Positions 34,020 to 42,442 of a DNA stretch of 64,000 nt are shown here, in pieces. This DNA comes from Helicobacter felis ATCC 49179 (GTDB lineage: Bacteria; Campylobacterota; Campylobacteria; Campylobacterales; Helicobacteraceae): assembly GCF_000200595.1 (NCBI RefSeq), contig NC_014810.2:496001-560000 (forward strand), written 5' to 3'. The notes under the pieces are model-generated. The model was not told the DNA's origin. It was given only the letters and a program-made list of their open reading frames with translations, and did no database searches. A program made the translations under genes and the position numbers. Each line of letters starts with the position of its first letter. Within the stretch, counting starts at the first letter, position 1.

Positions 34020-34820
34020 TCAAGAAAAGCGTTGCATGGATTTTTCTAAATGGGGCACGGCGTTTAAAAGTTTTTTGGTGTAGGGGTCTTTAGGATCGCT
34101 TAAAAGCGCGTCCACATCTCCGCGCTCCACAATTTCCCCCTGATACATCACCAAAATACGATCGCTAATGTGCTCCACCACGCCCAAATCGTGGCTAATA
34201 AAAACATAGGTCAAGCCCATTTCTTTTTGCAAATCCAATAATAGATTGAGCACTTGGGCTTGAATGGAGACATCTAGGGCTGAAACGGGCTCATCACAGA
34301 TCACCACTTTAGGACGGATAATGAGCGCGCGCGCAATTCCGATGCGTTGGCGTTGCCCTCCTGAGAATTGATGGGGGTAACGCTCAATCCATTCGCGCTT
34401 AAGTCCCACATAATCCATCATCTCTAAAACCTTTTCGTGCCGCTCTTGTCTGGAAAAGTTTGTATTGAGCAAGAGGGGCTCGGCGATGATGTCTCCCACC
34501 TGCCATCTAGGATTAAGACTAGAATAAGGGTCTTGAAAAATCATTTGTACATGTTTGCGGTATTCCTGCCAATCGGCTTTGCTAAATTGAGTTAAACTCT
34601 TGTCATTAAATAAAATCTCTCCTGAGCTAAGACTCTCAATTCCCATTAAGAGTTTGGCCGTAGTGCTCTTCCCACAACCACTCTCTCCTACCACGCTTAA
34701 AATCTCTCCCGGGTGCACCTTAAAGGTGATATTGCGCACCGCGTGGATGAGCTTTGGGGGCTTAAAAAGTCCTTGAGAAATGCAGTAGGTCTTGCATAGA
34801 TCGTTAGCTCTTAAAATCAT
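34020..34820 (-). CDS. dppF: Dipeptide ABC transporter ATP-binding protein DppF
   Basis: 266 residues, the second ATPase of the peptide importer. Walker A VVGESGCGKSTT lies near residue 43, the Q-loop is MIFQDPYSSLNPR, signature FSGGQRQRIGIARAL, and Walker B VVICDEPVSALD. The C-terminal peptide-transporter extension ending PYTKKLLNAVP is present. It overlaps dppD by four bases. The predicted pathway is uptake of di- and oligopeptides as amino acid and carbon source. Confidence 0.95.
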   Translation of the reverse strand: MILRANDLCKTYCISQGLFKPPKLIHAVRNITFKVHPGEILSVVGESGCGKSTTAKLLMGIESLSSGEILFNDKSLTQFSKADWQEYRKHVQMIFQDPYSSLNPRWQVGDIIAEPLLLNTNFSRQERHEKVLEMMDYVGLKREWIERYPHQFSGGQRQRIGIARALIIRPKVVICDEPVSALDVSIQAQVLNLLLDLQKEMGLTYVFISHDLGVVEHISDRILVMYQGEIVERGDVDALLSDPKDPYTKKLLNAVPHLEKSMQRFS

Positions 34821-35689
34821 CGAATCTCCCTAGGAAACTCTAAATAGTTCACATTTTCATCCACAGTTTGGAGGCGTTTTTTGCGGTGCTCCTTGCCCGG
34901 CTTAGGGATAGCATTTAGTAGGGCTTGAGTATAGGGGTGGCGCGGGTCATTAAAAAGCTCCTTAGCACTGGCTTTTTCCACGACATGCCCCTTATACATC
35001 ACCACCACCGCATCAGCTAATTGAGCGACCACGCCTAGATCGTGGGTGATGAAAAGTATCGAAGTGCCCTTAGTGGCTTGCAACTCTTGCATAAGTTCTA
35101 AAATTTGGGCTTGGATGGTAACATCTAGGGCGGTAGTGGGCTCATCGGCGATTAAAAGCTCAGGCGCGCACACCATCGCCATGGCAATCATCACCCGCTG
35201 GCGTTGCCCTCCGCTGAGCTTAAAGGGATAGTCGTTGTAACGCTCTTTAGCATGCGGAATGCCCACGCGCTCCAATTCAGCCAGCGCGCGCTCATAGCGT
35301 TCTTTGCGACTCAAATTGGGGTGGTGGATTTTGAGCGCCTCGCTAATTTGAAAGCCGATCGTATAAGAGGGATTAAGGCTAGTCATAGGTTCTTGGAAAA
35401 TCATACTAATTTTCTTGCCTCGAATCTCTTTTTGCATTTGCTTTTGGGTGAGCTTGAGCAAGTCCTGTCTATTAAACTCAATCACCCCATCCACAATTTT
35501 ACCCGGTTTGTCAATCAGCCCTAAAATGGAGAGCGAGGTAATGCTCTTCCCGCTCCCACTCTCCCCCACAATGCACAGAGTTTGAGACTTTTTAAGCTCA
35601 AAACTCACCCCATCCACCGCCTTATTAATGCCCTTATCGGTGAAAAAATAGGTTTTAAGATTGTCCACTTTGAGCAAAGTCTCTTGCAT
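34817..35689 (-). CDS. dppD: Dipeptide ABC transporter ATP-binding protein DppD
   Basis: 290 residues, first ATPase subunit. Walker [13 protein letters not shown]-loop [15 protein letters not shown], signature [14 protein letters not shown], Walker [14 protein letters not shown]-loop FITHDLGVV. The family C-terminus [14 protein letters not shown] is present. It begins ten bases after the dppC stop, preceded by AGGGGTGG. Confidence 0.95.
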   Translation of the reverse strand: MQETLLKVDNLKTYFFTDKGINKAVDGVSFELKKSQTLCIVGESGSGKSITSLSILGLIDKPGKIVDGVIEFNRQDLLKLTQKQMQKEIRGKKISMIFQEPMTSLNPSYTIGFQISEALKIHHPNLSRKERYERALAELERVGIPHAKERYNDYPFKLSGGQRQRVMIAMAMVCAPELLIADEPTTALDVTIQAQILELMQELQATKGTSILFITHDLGVVAQLADAVVVMYKGHVVEKASAKELFNDPRHPYTQALLNAIPKPGKEHRKKRLQTVDENVNYLEFPREIR

Positions 35690-35698
35690 AAACCACCC

Positions 35699-36558
35699 CT
35701 AGCGCGTGTGTTTGGGATCGAGCGCGTCCATGATCCCATCACCCAATAAGTTAAAGCCCATCACGGTCAAAAAGATCATTCCACCCGGGAAAATGATGAG
35801 CCAGGGGGCTGTGTTGCGGTATTGCATCGCGTCTAAGAGCATCGCTCCCCACTCTGGCGTGGGAGGTTGTGCGCCCAGTCCCAAAAAGCTTAAACCAGCA
35901 GCCTCTAACACTGCAGAGGCAAAACCCATCGTGGCTTGCACGATGATGGGCACGGCGCAGTTAGGAAAAATAACTTTAAACATGAGGCGCAAATGTCCTG
36001 AACCATTAACCTTAGAGGCAATGACATATTCTTTCTCTCGTTCGGCCAAGACAGAGGCACGCACAATGCGCGCAAAGCCCGGAATGCCCACGATTCCAAT
36101 CGCTAACATAGCATTAAATAGGGAGGGTCCCAAAATCGCCACTACGATAATAATGAGCAAAATAGAGGGCAAGGAGAGCATTAAATCCATAAGGCGCATG
36201 ATGATCATATCAGTCCGTCTGCCAAAATAGCCTGCCACCAGTCCTAGCACAATGCCAAGAGAGAGAGAGCGATCCCTATGGAAACCACTCCGATCGTCAG
36301 TGAAATGCGCGCGCCATAGAGCAGGCGGGTGAAAACATCGCGCCCCAAATCATCTGTGCCAAGCAGGTGTTTAGAACTCCCTCCAGCCTCCCAAACAGGT
36401 ACTTTTAATCTCTCTTGGACATTTTGGGCATAGGGGTTATGTTCGGTGAGTGCGGGAGCAAACAAAGCGCAGAGGATCAAAAAAAGCACGATCCAAGCCC
36501 CCACCACTGCTGCTTTATTCTTTTTAAACTGCCCCCAAAATTCTGTAAAGCGTTCCAC
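35699..36558 (-). pseudogene. dppC: Dipeptide ABC transporter permease DppC, frameshifted at a (CT)6 repeat
   Basis: Inner-membrane permease broken into two frames. The first 104 residues (GTG start at 36558, overlapping the dppB TAG) run through GARISLTIGVVSIGIALS and then into a false stop at 36244. The rest, GLVAGYFGRRTDMIIM to the end at 35699, continues in another frame and holds the EAA loop region (IASKVNGSGHLRLMFKVIFP). The break is at a (CT)6 tract at 36258-36269. Removing one CT joins the halves as ALSLGIVLGLVAGYFG. All other parts look intact and flanking dpp genes are whole. So this is a phase-off state, a true mutation or a sequencing error. Confidence 0.85.
36258..36269 (+). repeat. 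(AG)6 dinucleotide repeat inside dppC
   Basis: Six AG units on the plus strand, (CT)6 in the coding sense. Five units, or eight, would put the two halves of dppC in one frame; six do not. Confidence 0.93.
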
Positions 36559-37562
36559 TATGAGAGCCTTATTCTAGGGTTGATAAAGGCATATAAAATA
36601 TCCACAAGCAAATTAGCTGTGATGAAAATCACCGCCACAATGAGACTAGAAGTTTGGATAATAGGAAAATCGCGCTGGTTGAGAGCATTGACCATCCACT
36701 TACCCACCCCCGGCCATGAAAAGGTGGTTTCTGTTAGAATGCTCCCTCCTAGCAGGCCGGCAAGCATCAAACCTACAACGGTGGTTACCGGGATAAGCGC
36801 GTTACGCAGGGTATGGATAGCGATCACTCTAAAAGGAGAACAACCCTTAGCTTTAGCCGTGCGCACATAGTCTTCTTTGGCCACTTCAAGCATGCTAGCT
36901 CTCGTCATGCGCGCGATAATGGCGGTGGGAATGGTAGCTAGAGCGGTGGCAGGCAAAATTAAATGCTTGAGCGCGTCTACAAAAGCCTCATAATCATGGG
37001 CTAGCAGGCTGTCAATCAGATAAAAACCTGTAGGACCGTCTAGGTAGAATTGATCGCTCAAACGCCCATAAGTTGGAAACCAACCCAGTTTGACACCGAA
37101 AAAATAAATGAGCATCAAACCCAGCCAAAAGACCGGCATGGACACCCCGGCAAGAGCTAGGCTCATGCTAGTGTAATCAAAGAAGCTATAGCGTTTAATA
37201 GCGGCCAAAATGCCGACAAAAAGCCCTAAAATGATCGAGATGATTAGCGCGCTCAAAGAGAGCTCGATAGTGGCCGGGAAGCGTTGCAAGAACTCTTCAA
37301 TCACGGGCTCGCCAGACATAAAGGACTTTCCAAAATCGCCATGAAAAATGTGGTTGATATAGAGAAAATACTGCTCTAAGAGAGGTTTATTTAGCCCCAT
37401 TTGCTCCCGCAAGGCCTCTACAGATTCCTTGCTAGCATGCTCGCCTAAGATCATCAAGGCAGGGTCGCCGGGCACCAAGTGCACCATCGCAAACACAATG
37501 ATAGTTACCCCAAAAAGGGTGGGGATAGTCCAAAGAATCCGTTTGAGAATAAAACTTAACAA
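36558..37562 (-). CDS. dppB: Dipeptide ABC transporter permease DppB
   Basis: 334-residue inner-membrane permease. MLSFILKRILWTIPTLFGVTI is the typical N-terminal span, then HLVPGDPALMILGE, AGVSMPVFWLGLMLIYFF and the EAA loop DYVRTAKAKGCSPFRVIAIH. Six spans are expected. The start is TTG at 37562, which fits the conserved N-terminus. It pairs with DppC to form the channel; with DppC out of frame the importer would lack half of it. Confidence 0.94.
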   Translation of the reverse strand: MLSFILKRILWTIPTLFGVTIIVFAMVHLVPGDPALMILGEHASKESVEALREQMGLNKPLLEQYFLYINHIFHGDFGKSFMSGEPVIEEFLQRFPATIELSLSALIISIILGLFVGILAAIKRYSFFDYTSMSLALAGVSMPVFWLGLMLIYFFGVKLGWFPTYGRLSDQFYLDGPTGFYLIDSLLAHDYEAFVDALKHLILPATALATIPTAIIARMTRASMLEVAKEDYVRTAKAKGCSPFRVIAIHTLRNALIPVTTVVGLMLAGLLGGSILTETTFSWPGVGKWMVNALNQRDFPIIQTSSLIVAVIFITANLLVDILYAFINPRIRLS

Positions 37563-37580
37563 AGAGGCTTCCCTGCGATT

Positions 37581-39164
37581 TTATTTATCAAAATAAAAAT
37601 TCGCAAAGCGGTTAAGTTGCACCCCCGTTAACTTGAGACCTTTGAGACTAGCCAAATGCGGGATAATTTCATCCGGATAAACTAGGGGTATCCATGGGAC
37701 ATCTTTATGAAAAATGACCTGCGCCTCTTTGTAGAGTTTGGTGCGCTCGCGTTCATCTGTTACCCCTTTGGCGCGAGTCACTAAATCTGAGTAAGCGACA
37801 CTCTTATAGAAAGAGTGATTTTGTGAGGGAATCTGTAAGGCGGCGTGCTTGCTCCAAAGGGTGTAGAGGAAATTATCCGGATCGCCCGTATCAGCGCGCC
37901 AACCACTGAAAGCCATCTCATGCTCACCCATAGCCATCTTTTTTAGATATGCTCCCCATTCTAAAAACTCAACTTTAACTCTAACGCCTATTTTAAGAAG
38001 TTGCGCTTGGATGAACTCGGCCGCCTGTTTTCTATGGCGCGAGGCTGTGTACAGAGTGGTGCTAAAACCATCTGGATACCCTGCTTGTTTTAAAAGTTGT
38101 TTGGCTTTATCTGGATCATAGGGATAAGGTTTAATGTCTGTATTATAGCTCCACATGCCCGGTGGTAGGGGATTAACCGCCTTTTTGGCGTAGCCCTCGT
38201 AGACAACTTTAATGTAATCATCAAGATTGATAGCGTAATTGAGTGCTAGGCGCACCAAACGATTACTGAAAGGCTTCTTTTGAGTGTTAAGACTGATCCA
38301 AGAGACCATGAGCGCAGGGTCTTTGTCCACCACCACATTAGGAAGACTCTCTAAATTGGCGACTTCACTATGATTAGGCGCGCTGATCATAGACACTTCA
38401 CCCTTTTGTAAGGCCAACACTCGAGAAGAGGGGTTGGGAATAACGCGAATAACGACTTTATCCAAGTAGGCCTTAGGACCCCAATATTGATCGTTTCTGG
38501 TTAGAATCACCCTTTCATCCTTGATCCAAAGGGCAAATTTGAAAGGGCCTGTGCCAATAGGCTTTTTTGAAAGTTCTGCCTCTTTGTTTTGGCTTGCAAG
38601 ATAATTGGCATAATCCGCGCTCAAAATAGAGAGAAAATCCATACCTAAATCCGCTAAAAAAGGAGCTTCAGGCTTATTGAGAGTGATTTTGACAGTGTAG
38701 TCATCTAAAGCTTGGACATCCTTGATAATGCTCGACATATTCATGCTTTCCCAATATACATACCCTCTTCCATCTTTGTAATAGGGCTTATTGGTCTTCA
38801 TCTGGCGCTTGAAAGAAAAGAGCACATCCTTAGCTTTAAACTCAACTTTTTTGTTCCAATATTTGGTTGTGTGGAAATAAACGCCTTTTCGCAGGTGAAA
38901 AGTGTAAGTGAGACCATCCTTGGAAACTTCCCAACTCGTTGCCAAAGAGGGTTCAATTTCTGTAGTGCCGTATTTAAAACGCACCAAAGTTTCATAGATA
39001 TTGCTTGTGGTGGCGTAACTCTCTCCATCGGTTACTAGGGCTGGGTCCATGCTCGAACCATCTGCGCCTCTAGCATAGATCAAAGTCCCCCCAAATTTGC
39101 CGGTAGCCCCCAAAATTCCCCCTAGCAACCAAACCCAAAAAACCCCCCACAACAAGCCTCTCAT
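37581..39164 (-). CDS. dppA: Periplasmic dipeptide-binding protein DppA
   Basis: SBP_bac_5 family, about 527 residues. The signal peptide (MRGLLWGVFWVWLLGGILGA) is followed by GGTLIYARGADGSSMDPALV. The family signature is seen as SLATSWEVSKDGLTYTFHLR, with GTGPFKF and WRADTGDPDNFLYTLWS later. It captures peptides for the DppBC channel. ATG at 39164 is favoured over GTG at 39170, since AGGAG lies five bases upstream of the ATG. First gene of the dpp operon, 36 bases after rpmA. Confidence 0.95.
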   Translation of the reverse strand: MRGLLWGVFWVWLLGGILGATGKFGGTLIYARGADGSSMDPALVTDGESYATTSNIYETLVRFKYGTTEIEPSLATSWEVSKDGLTYTFHLRKGVYFHTTKYWNKKVEFKAKDVLFSFKRQMKTNKPYYKDGRGYVYWESMNMSSIIKDVQALDDYTVKITLNKPEAPFLADLGMDFLSILSADYANYLASQNKEAELSKKPIGTGPFKFALWIKDERVILTRNDQYWGPKAYLDKVVIRVIPNPSSRVLALQKGEVSMISAPNHSEVANLESLPNVVVDKDPALMVSWISLNTQKKPFSNRLVRLALNYAINLDDYIKVVYEGYAKKAVNPLPPGMWSYNTDIKPYPYDPDKAKQLLKQAGYPDGFSTTLYTASRHRKQAAEFIQAQLLKIGVRVKVEFLEWGAYLKKMAMGEHEMAFSGWRADTGDPDNFLYTLWSKHAALQIPSQNHSFYKSVAYSDLVTRAKGVTDERERTKLYKEAQVIFHKDVPWIPLVYPDEIIPHLASLKGLKLTGVQLNRFANFYFDK

Positions 39165-39200
39165 ATTCACTCCTACTCTCCCCCTCCTTAAAAGGATGAT

Positions 39201-39467
39201 CTAATTTTGATCTTGTTGCGCTAACACGCTCACTTTCTTGCGTTCTTTGTCTTTGTAGCTAAAGTGCACAAAACCATCGACCAAAGCAAAAAGTGTGTGA
39301 TCTTTGCCCATGCCGACATTTTTACCCGGATGCACCTTGGTGCCCCTTTGGCGCACGATGATATTGCCTGCTCTGACAAACTCTGAGCCAAACTTTTTAA
39401 CGCCTAAGCGTCTTCCTGCAGAATCTCTATTATTCTGTGTACTTCCCTGACCCTTCTTGTGTGCCAT
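39201..39467 (-). CDS. rpmA: 50S ribosomal protein L27
   Basis: 88 residues, starting [20 protein letters not shown]. It has the conserved [21 protein letters not shown] core. The N-terminus lacks a long cleavable extension. The start has AAGGAGC upstream. It lies ten bases after rplU, the usual pair. Confidence 0.98.
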   Translation of the reverse strand: MAHKKGQGSTQNNRDSAGRRLGVKKFGSEFVRAGNIIVRQRGTKVHPGKNVGMGKDHTLFALVDGFVHFSYKDKERKKVSVLAQQDQN

Positions 39468-39477
39468 TGACTGCTCC

Positions 39478-39789
39478 TTATGCTACGATCTTTGTAATTT
39501 TAACGCGGGTAAAATCCCGTCTAAAACCTCTTTTGGTTTTGCTATCTTTACGGCGGCGCTTTTTGAAGACGATCACTTTTTTACCCCGCCCCTCATTGAT
39601 CACTTCCGCTTCAACTTTTGCTCCACTCACTAGGGGAGTGCCATAAACAACGCCACCCTCTTTGGACACTACCAACACTTGATCTAATTCTAAATGCGCC
39701 TTGGGCTCTAAACTAAGCTTGTCCAATAAAACAATATCGCCCTCTTGCACTTTATACTGCTTGCCCCCGTTTTTAAACACTGCATACAT
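39478..39789 (-). CDS. rplU: 50S ribosomal protein L21
   Basis: 103 residues, [18 protein letters not shown] at the start and [19 protein letters not shown] near the end, as in the family. First gene of the rplU-rpmA-dpp-obg run, with an extended -10 about 35 bases upstream. Confidence 0.98.
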   Translation of the reverse strand: MYAVFKNGGKQYKVQEGDIVLLDKLSLEPKAHLELDQVLVVSKEGGVVYGTPLVSGAKVEAEVINEGRGKKVIVFKKRRRKDSKTKRGFRRDFTRVKITKIVA

Positions 39790-39822
39790 GGCAAAATCCT
39801 AAAAACAAAAATTTTAGCTTTC

Positions 39823-39831
39823 ATTTTAACA
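39823..39831 (-). promoter_or_regulatory. Extended -10 promoter of rplU-rpmA
   Basis: Minus strand reads TGTTAAAAT. It lies 34 bases before the rplU ATG and 30 bases from the divergent sigma-54 site of flgL. Confidence 0.55.
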
Positions 39832-39860
39832 CGAAAAAGCTTAAAAAAAGTTGCCATACA

Positions 39861-39876
39861 TGGCATACATCTTGCA
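39861..39876 (+). promoter_or_regulatory. Sigma-54 promoter of flgL
   Basis: TGGCATACATCTTGCA has the GG and GC pairs and the spacing of an RpoN promoter (TGGCAC-N5-TTGCA). flgL is known to be RpoN-dependent in H. pylori. It lies 35 bases before the ATG. Confidence 0.85.
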
Positions 39877-39910
39877 TGTTCATTATGATAATTCAGATAA
39901 AAGGGAAGTT

Positions 39911-42442
39911 ATGCGTATCAGTGATAGCGGTCGCTACAACCAAATGAACTATTACCAAAATACCTTGCAAAATAAGCTCAACACCGCTAATACCAAGATC
40001 GCTTCAGGGCTCAAGATTCAAAATGGCTATCAAGATAGCAATATCAATGATCAAAATCTCAAATATGGTTTTGAGGAAAACACCCTCGATCAAAATATCG
40101 ATGTCGCCAAGAGTGCCCACACTTCAACACTCAACACCGACAAAGCGTTGAGCGAACTCTCTAGCACAATGGAACAATTCAAAACAAAATTAATCCAGGC
40201 TGCTAGCGATGTGCATTCTAACACCTCGCGCCAAGCTATTGCTCTCGATCTAGAAAAACTTAAAGCGCATATGATCAATGTCGCCAACACTTCCATTGGA
40301 GACGAATATCTTTTTGCGGGCAGCAAGGTGGATCGTAAGCCTTTTGATTCTAAGGGAAATTACTATGGTAATGATGAAAATCTTAACGCATTGGTGAGCT
40401 CAAATAATCTTGTGCCCTACAATGTAACCGGTAAGGCCCTCTTTTTAGGAAAAGACCTCGACAAACAAAAACACATCACTACCAATATTAAAATGTTTAA
40501 CCAAAGCAAGTTGCACCCAGATATTATGGACGCGCTCAATAGAACTGCTGAACCTCAGGAAGTTTTCATACAAACTGGGGACACTCTGCGCGATCTCATT
40601 GGGGATAACGATGATGATCCCAGTAATGACTCTAAAGAATATTTTTACTTGCAAGGGGTGCGCCCTGACGGAGGTGCTTTTAAAGCAAAGTTTGCCCTAG
40701 ATAAAGCCTACACTAAAAAAGAAGATGCCACGACAGTCAACGATCTACTAGATCAAATTGGACGCGCTTATGGTAACACTTCAGATAACAAAGTTGTGGA
40801 TGTTAGCTTGAATGCGTGGGGAGAAATTGAGATCAAGGACCTAACTACCGGAAACGCCACGATTGATTTTCATATGATCTCTAGCGATCGGGATGTGGAT
40901 AATTTAGAACAGCTACGCACGAGCAACGCGCGTGTTACAAGCTATGTCAAAAGTCCTTTTTTGACAGATCGCAGCCTCTCTAGCTTGCAAGGTGTGAGTA
41001 ATCCCTACGATCACCGCATTTTAGACCTCTCGAGTCCATTTATCACTCAAGATAACACCCCAGCCAATCGCAACACCAAACTCAGCGAGATTTTAGGCCC
41101 TAGCGCCACTTCTTTAGAAATTAGTGGCACACGCCCCAATCATAAAGATGGCACCATCGATCCCACACCTTTAGAACCCATTGTTTTAAGCGTGGATTTA
41201 ACTCTGCAGGATGTGATGAACACAATCAAGGCGCATTTTGGGGGTGATTTGCAAGTAGAACTCTCTGAGGATGGGCGTTTACGCCTAATTGATAAAAACA
41301 TCAAAAACCAAGCCCATGATAGCAAAACACCTCCCTTTGATGGCGCGCATGGTCTAAGTCTTAAACTAAGAACTTTGGATGGCAAGGGAAAAAAGGTCAA
41401 AGCCCTGCCTACAGATTATGCGAATGAATACCAAAAAACCTACTTCACCCATAACGGAGCGCACTTGGTGGGCAATATCTCCCAAGTGATCCCTAAGACT
41501 ATGGACTACGCCACTGGCGCAACCAAGCTCTCTGAGGTGATGGGCACACAGATAGGTGAGCAAAGCTACATTCTTAAACTCAGCGATCACAATGGAATAC
41601 CCCTAGAGGCTAAATTAAATTTAGAAAACCAAGGGGCATTTTTGGAATTGCCTAGCAAAAGCGGAGGCGCGCCCTATAAAATTCCACTCTATAACCGCAA
41701 TGACAGCACGCCCACTCTCACTAAGCCCAATGATTTTACCTACCGCCAACTCATGGACGCAATCACTTTGGCAATGGACTATAGCAATCAAGACGCAAAG
41801 TCCTACAAACAAGCCCAAGCCCAAGCTCCCTCTCAAGAAAGTAAGAAAGCCTTTTTATCTTTGCTAAAACAAGCAGACACGCGGGTGGATGTGCGTTTAA
41901 ATGAAAATGGGCAAATGACTATCCAAGATAAAATGCGTTCTAAAACCTTGATGCAATTCATGTTATTTGACGCTAAGGCAGATGACTTTTCAGCAGATCT
42001 GATCAAAAAAGACACCCCCTCTATCCGCTTGAACGCTAACAATGCGCTCACCATTGATCAACCCCATATCAACTTTTTTAAACAGCTAGATGGGGTGATT
42101 GACTCTGTACGCAGTGGGATTTATCGCCCCGATGCCCTGCAAGGCAACTACAACGAACAAATGCGCAATTTGGGGATTCAAAATAATATCGAGTTGGTAG
42201 ATCACTTGAGCGATCACATCGAAAAGATTATCGCCACCAATGGCGCGCATAGCCGTAGCTTTGCCCATATCTTAAGACGCAACGAGGTGCTTAAATCCCA
42301 AGTGCAAGCTATCCGGGGCGACACGGTGGGCACGGACATCGCCGAAACTTATAATAAGTTTTCTCAATTGCGCAATAATTACGATGCTGTGCTCTCCTCA
42401 AGCAGCAAGATCAACCAAATGGGTTTAACACATTATCTTTAG
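39911..42442 (+). CDS. flgL: Flagellar hook-associated protein 3 FlgL
   Basis: Joins hook and filament; exported by the flagellar type III system. The predicted 843 residues are long compared with enterobacterial FlgL (about 320) but near the H. pylori size. The conserved flagellin-like N-terminus MRISDSGRYNQMNYYQNTLQ and C-terminus NNYDAVLSSSSKINQMGLTH form the coiled-coil core, with a large variable insertion between about 190 and 730. The ATG at 39911 has GGGAAG upstream and starts at the conserved residue. An in-frame ATG at 39851 lies upstream of the sigma-54 site and cannot be used from it. Confidence 0.95.
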   Translation: MRISDSGRYNQMNYYQNTLQNKLNTANTKIASGLKIQNGYQDSNINDQNLKYGFEENTLDQNIDVAKSAHTSTLNTDKALSELSSTMEQFKTKLIQAASDVHSNTSRQAIALDLEKLKAHMINVANTSIGDEYLFAGSKVDRKPFDSKGNYYGNDENLNALVSSNNLVPYNVTGKALFLGKDLDKQKHITTNIKMFNQSKLHPDIMDALNRTAEPQEVFIQTGDTLRDLIGDNDDDPSNDSKEYFYLQGVRPDGGAFKAKFALDKAYTKKEDATTVNDLLDQIGRAYGNTSDNKVVDVSLNAWGEIEIKDLTTGNATIDFHMISSDRDVDNLEQLRTSNARVTSYVKSPFLTDRSLSSLQGVSNPYDHRILDLSSPFITQDNTPANRNTKLSEILGPSATSLEISGTRPNHKDGTIDPTPLEPIVLSVDLTLQDVMNTIKAHFGGDLQVELSEDGRLRLIDKNIKNQAHDSKTPPFDGAHGLSLKLRTLDGKGKKVKALPTDYANEYQKTYFTHNGAHLVGNISQVIPKTMDYATGATKLSEVMGTQIGEQSYILKLSDHNGIPLEAKLNLENQGAFLELPSKSGGAPYKIPLYNRNDSTPTLTKPNDFTYRQLMDAITLAMDYSNQDAKSYKQAQAQAPSQESKKAFLSLLKQADTRVDVRLNENGQMTIQDKMRSKTLMQFMLFDAKADDFSADLIKKDTPSIRLNANNALTIDQPHINFFKQLDGVIDSVRSGIYRPDALQGNYNEQMRNLGIQNNIELVDHLSDHIEKIIATNGAHSRSFAHILRRNEVLKSQVQAIRGDTVGTDIAETYNKFSQLRNNYDAVLSSSSKINQMGLTHYL

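Noticed and set aside
35706-36230. 174-residue open frame opposite dppC
   Set aside because: Antisense shadow of the second half of the permease; it does not rescue the dppC frame.
39851-39910. Upstream extension of flgL by 20 residues
   Set aside because: It begins before the sigma-54 promoter and before the conserved FlgL N-terminus.
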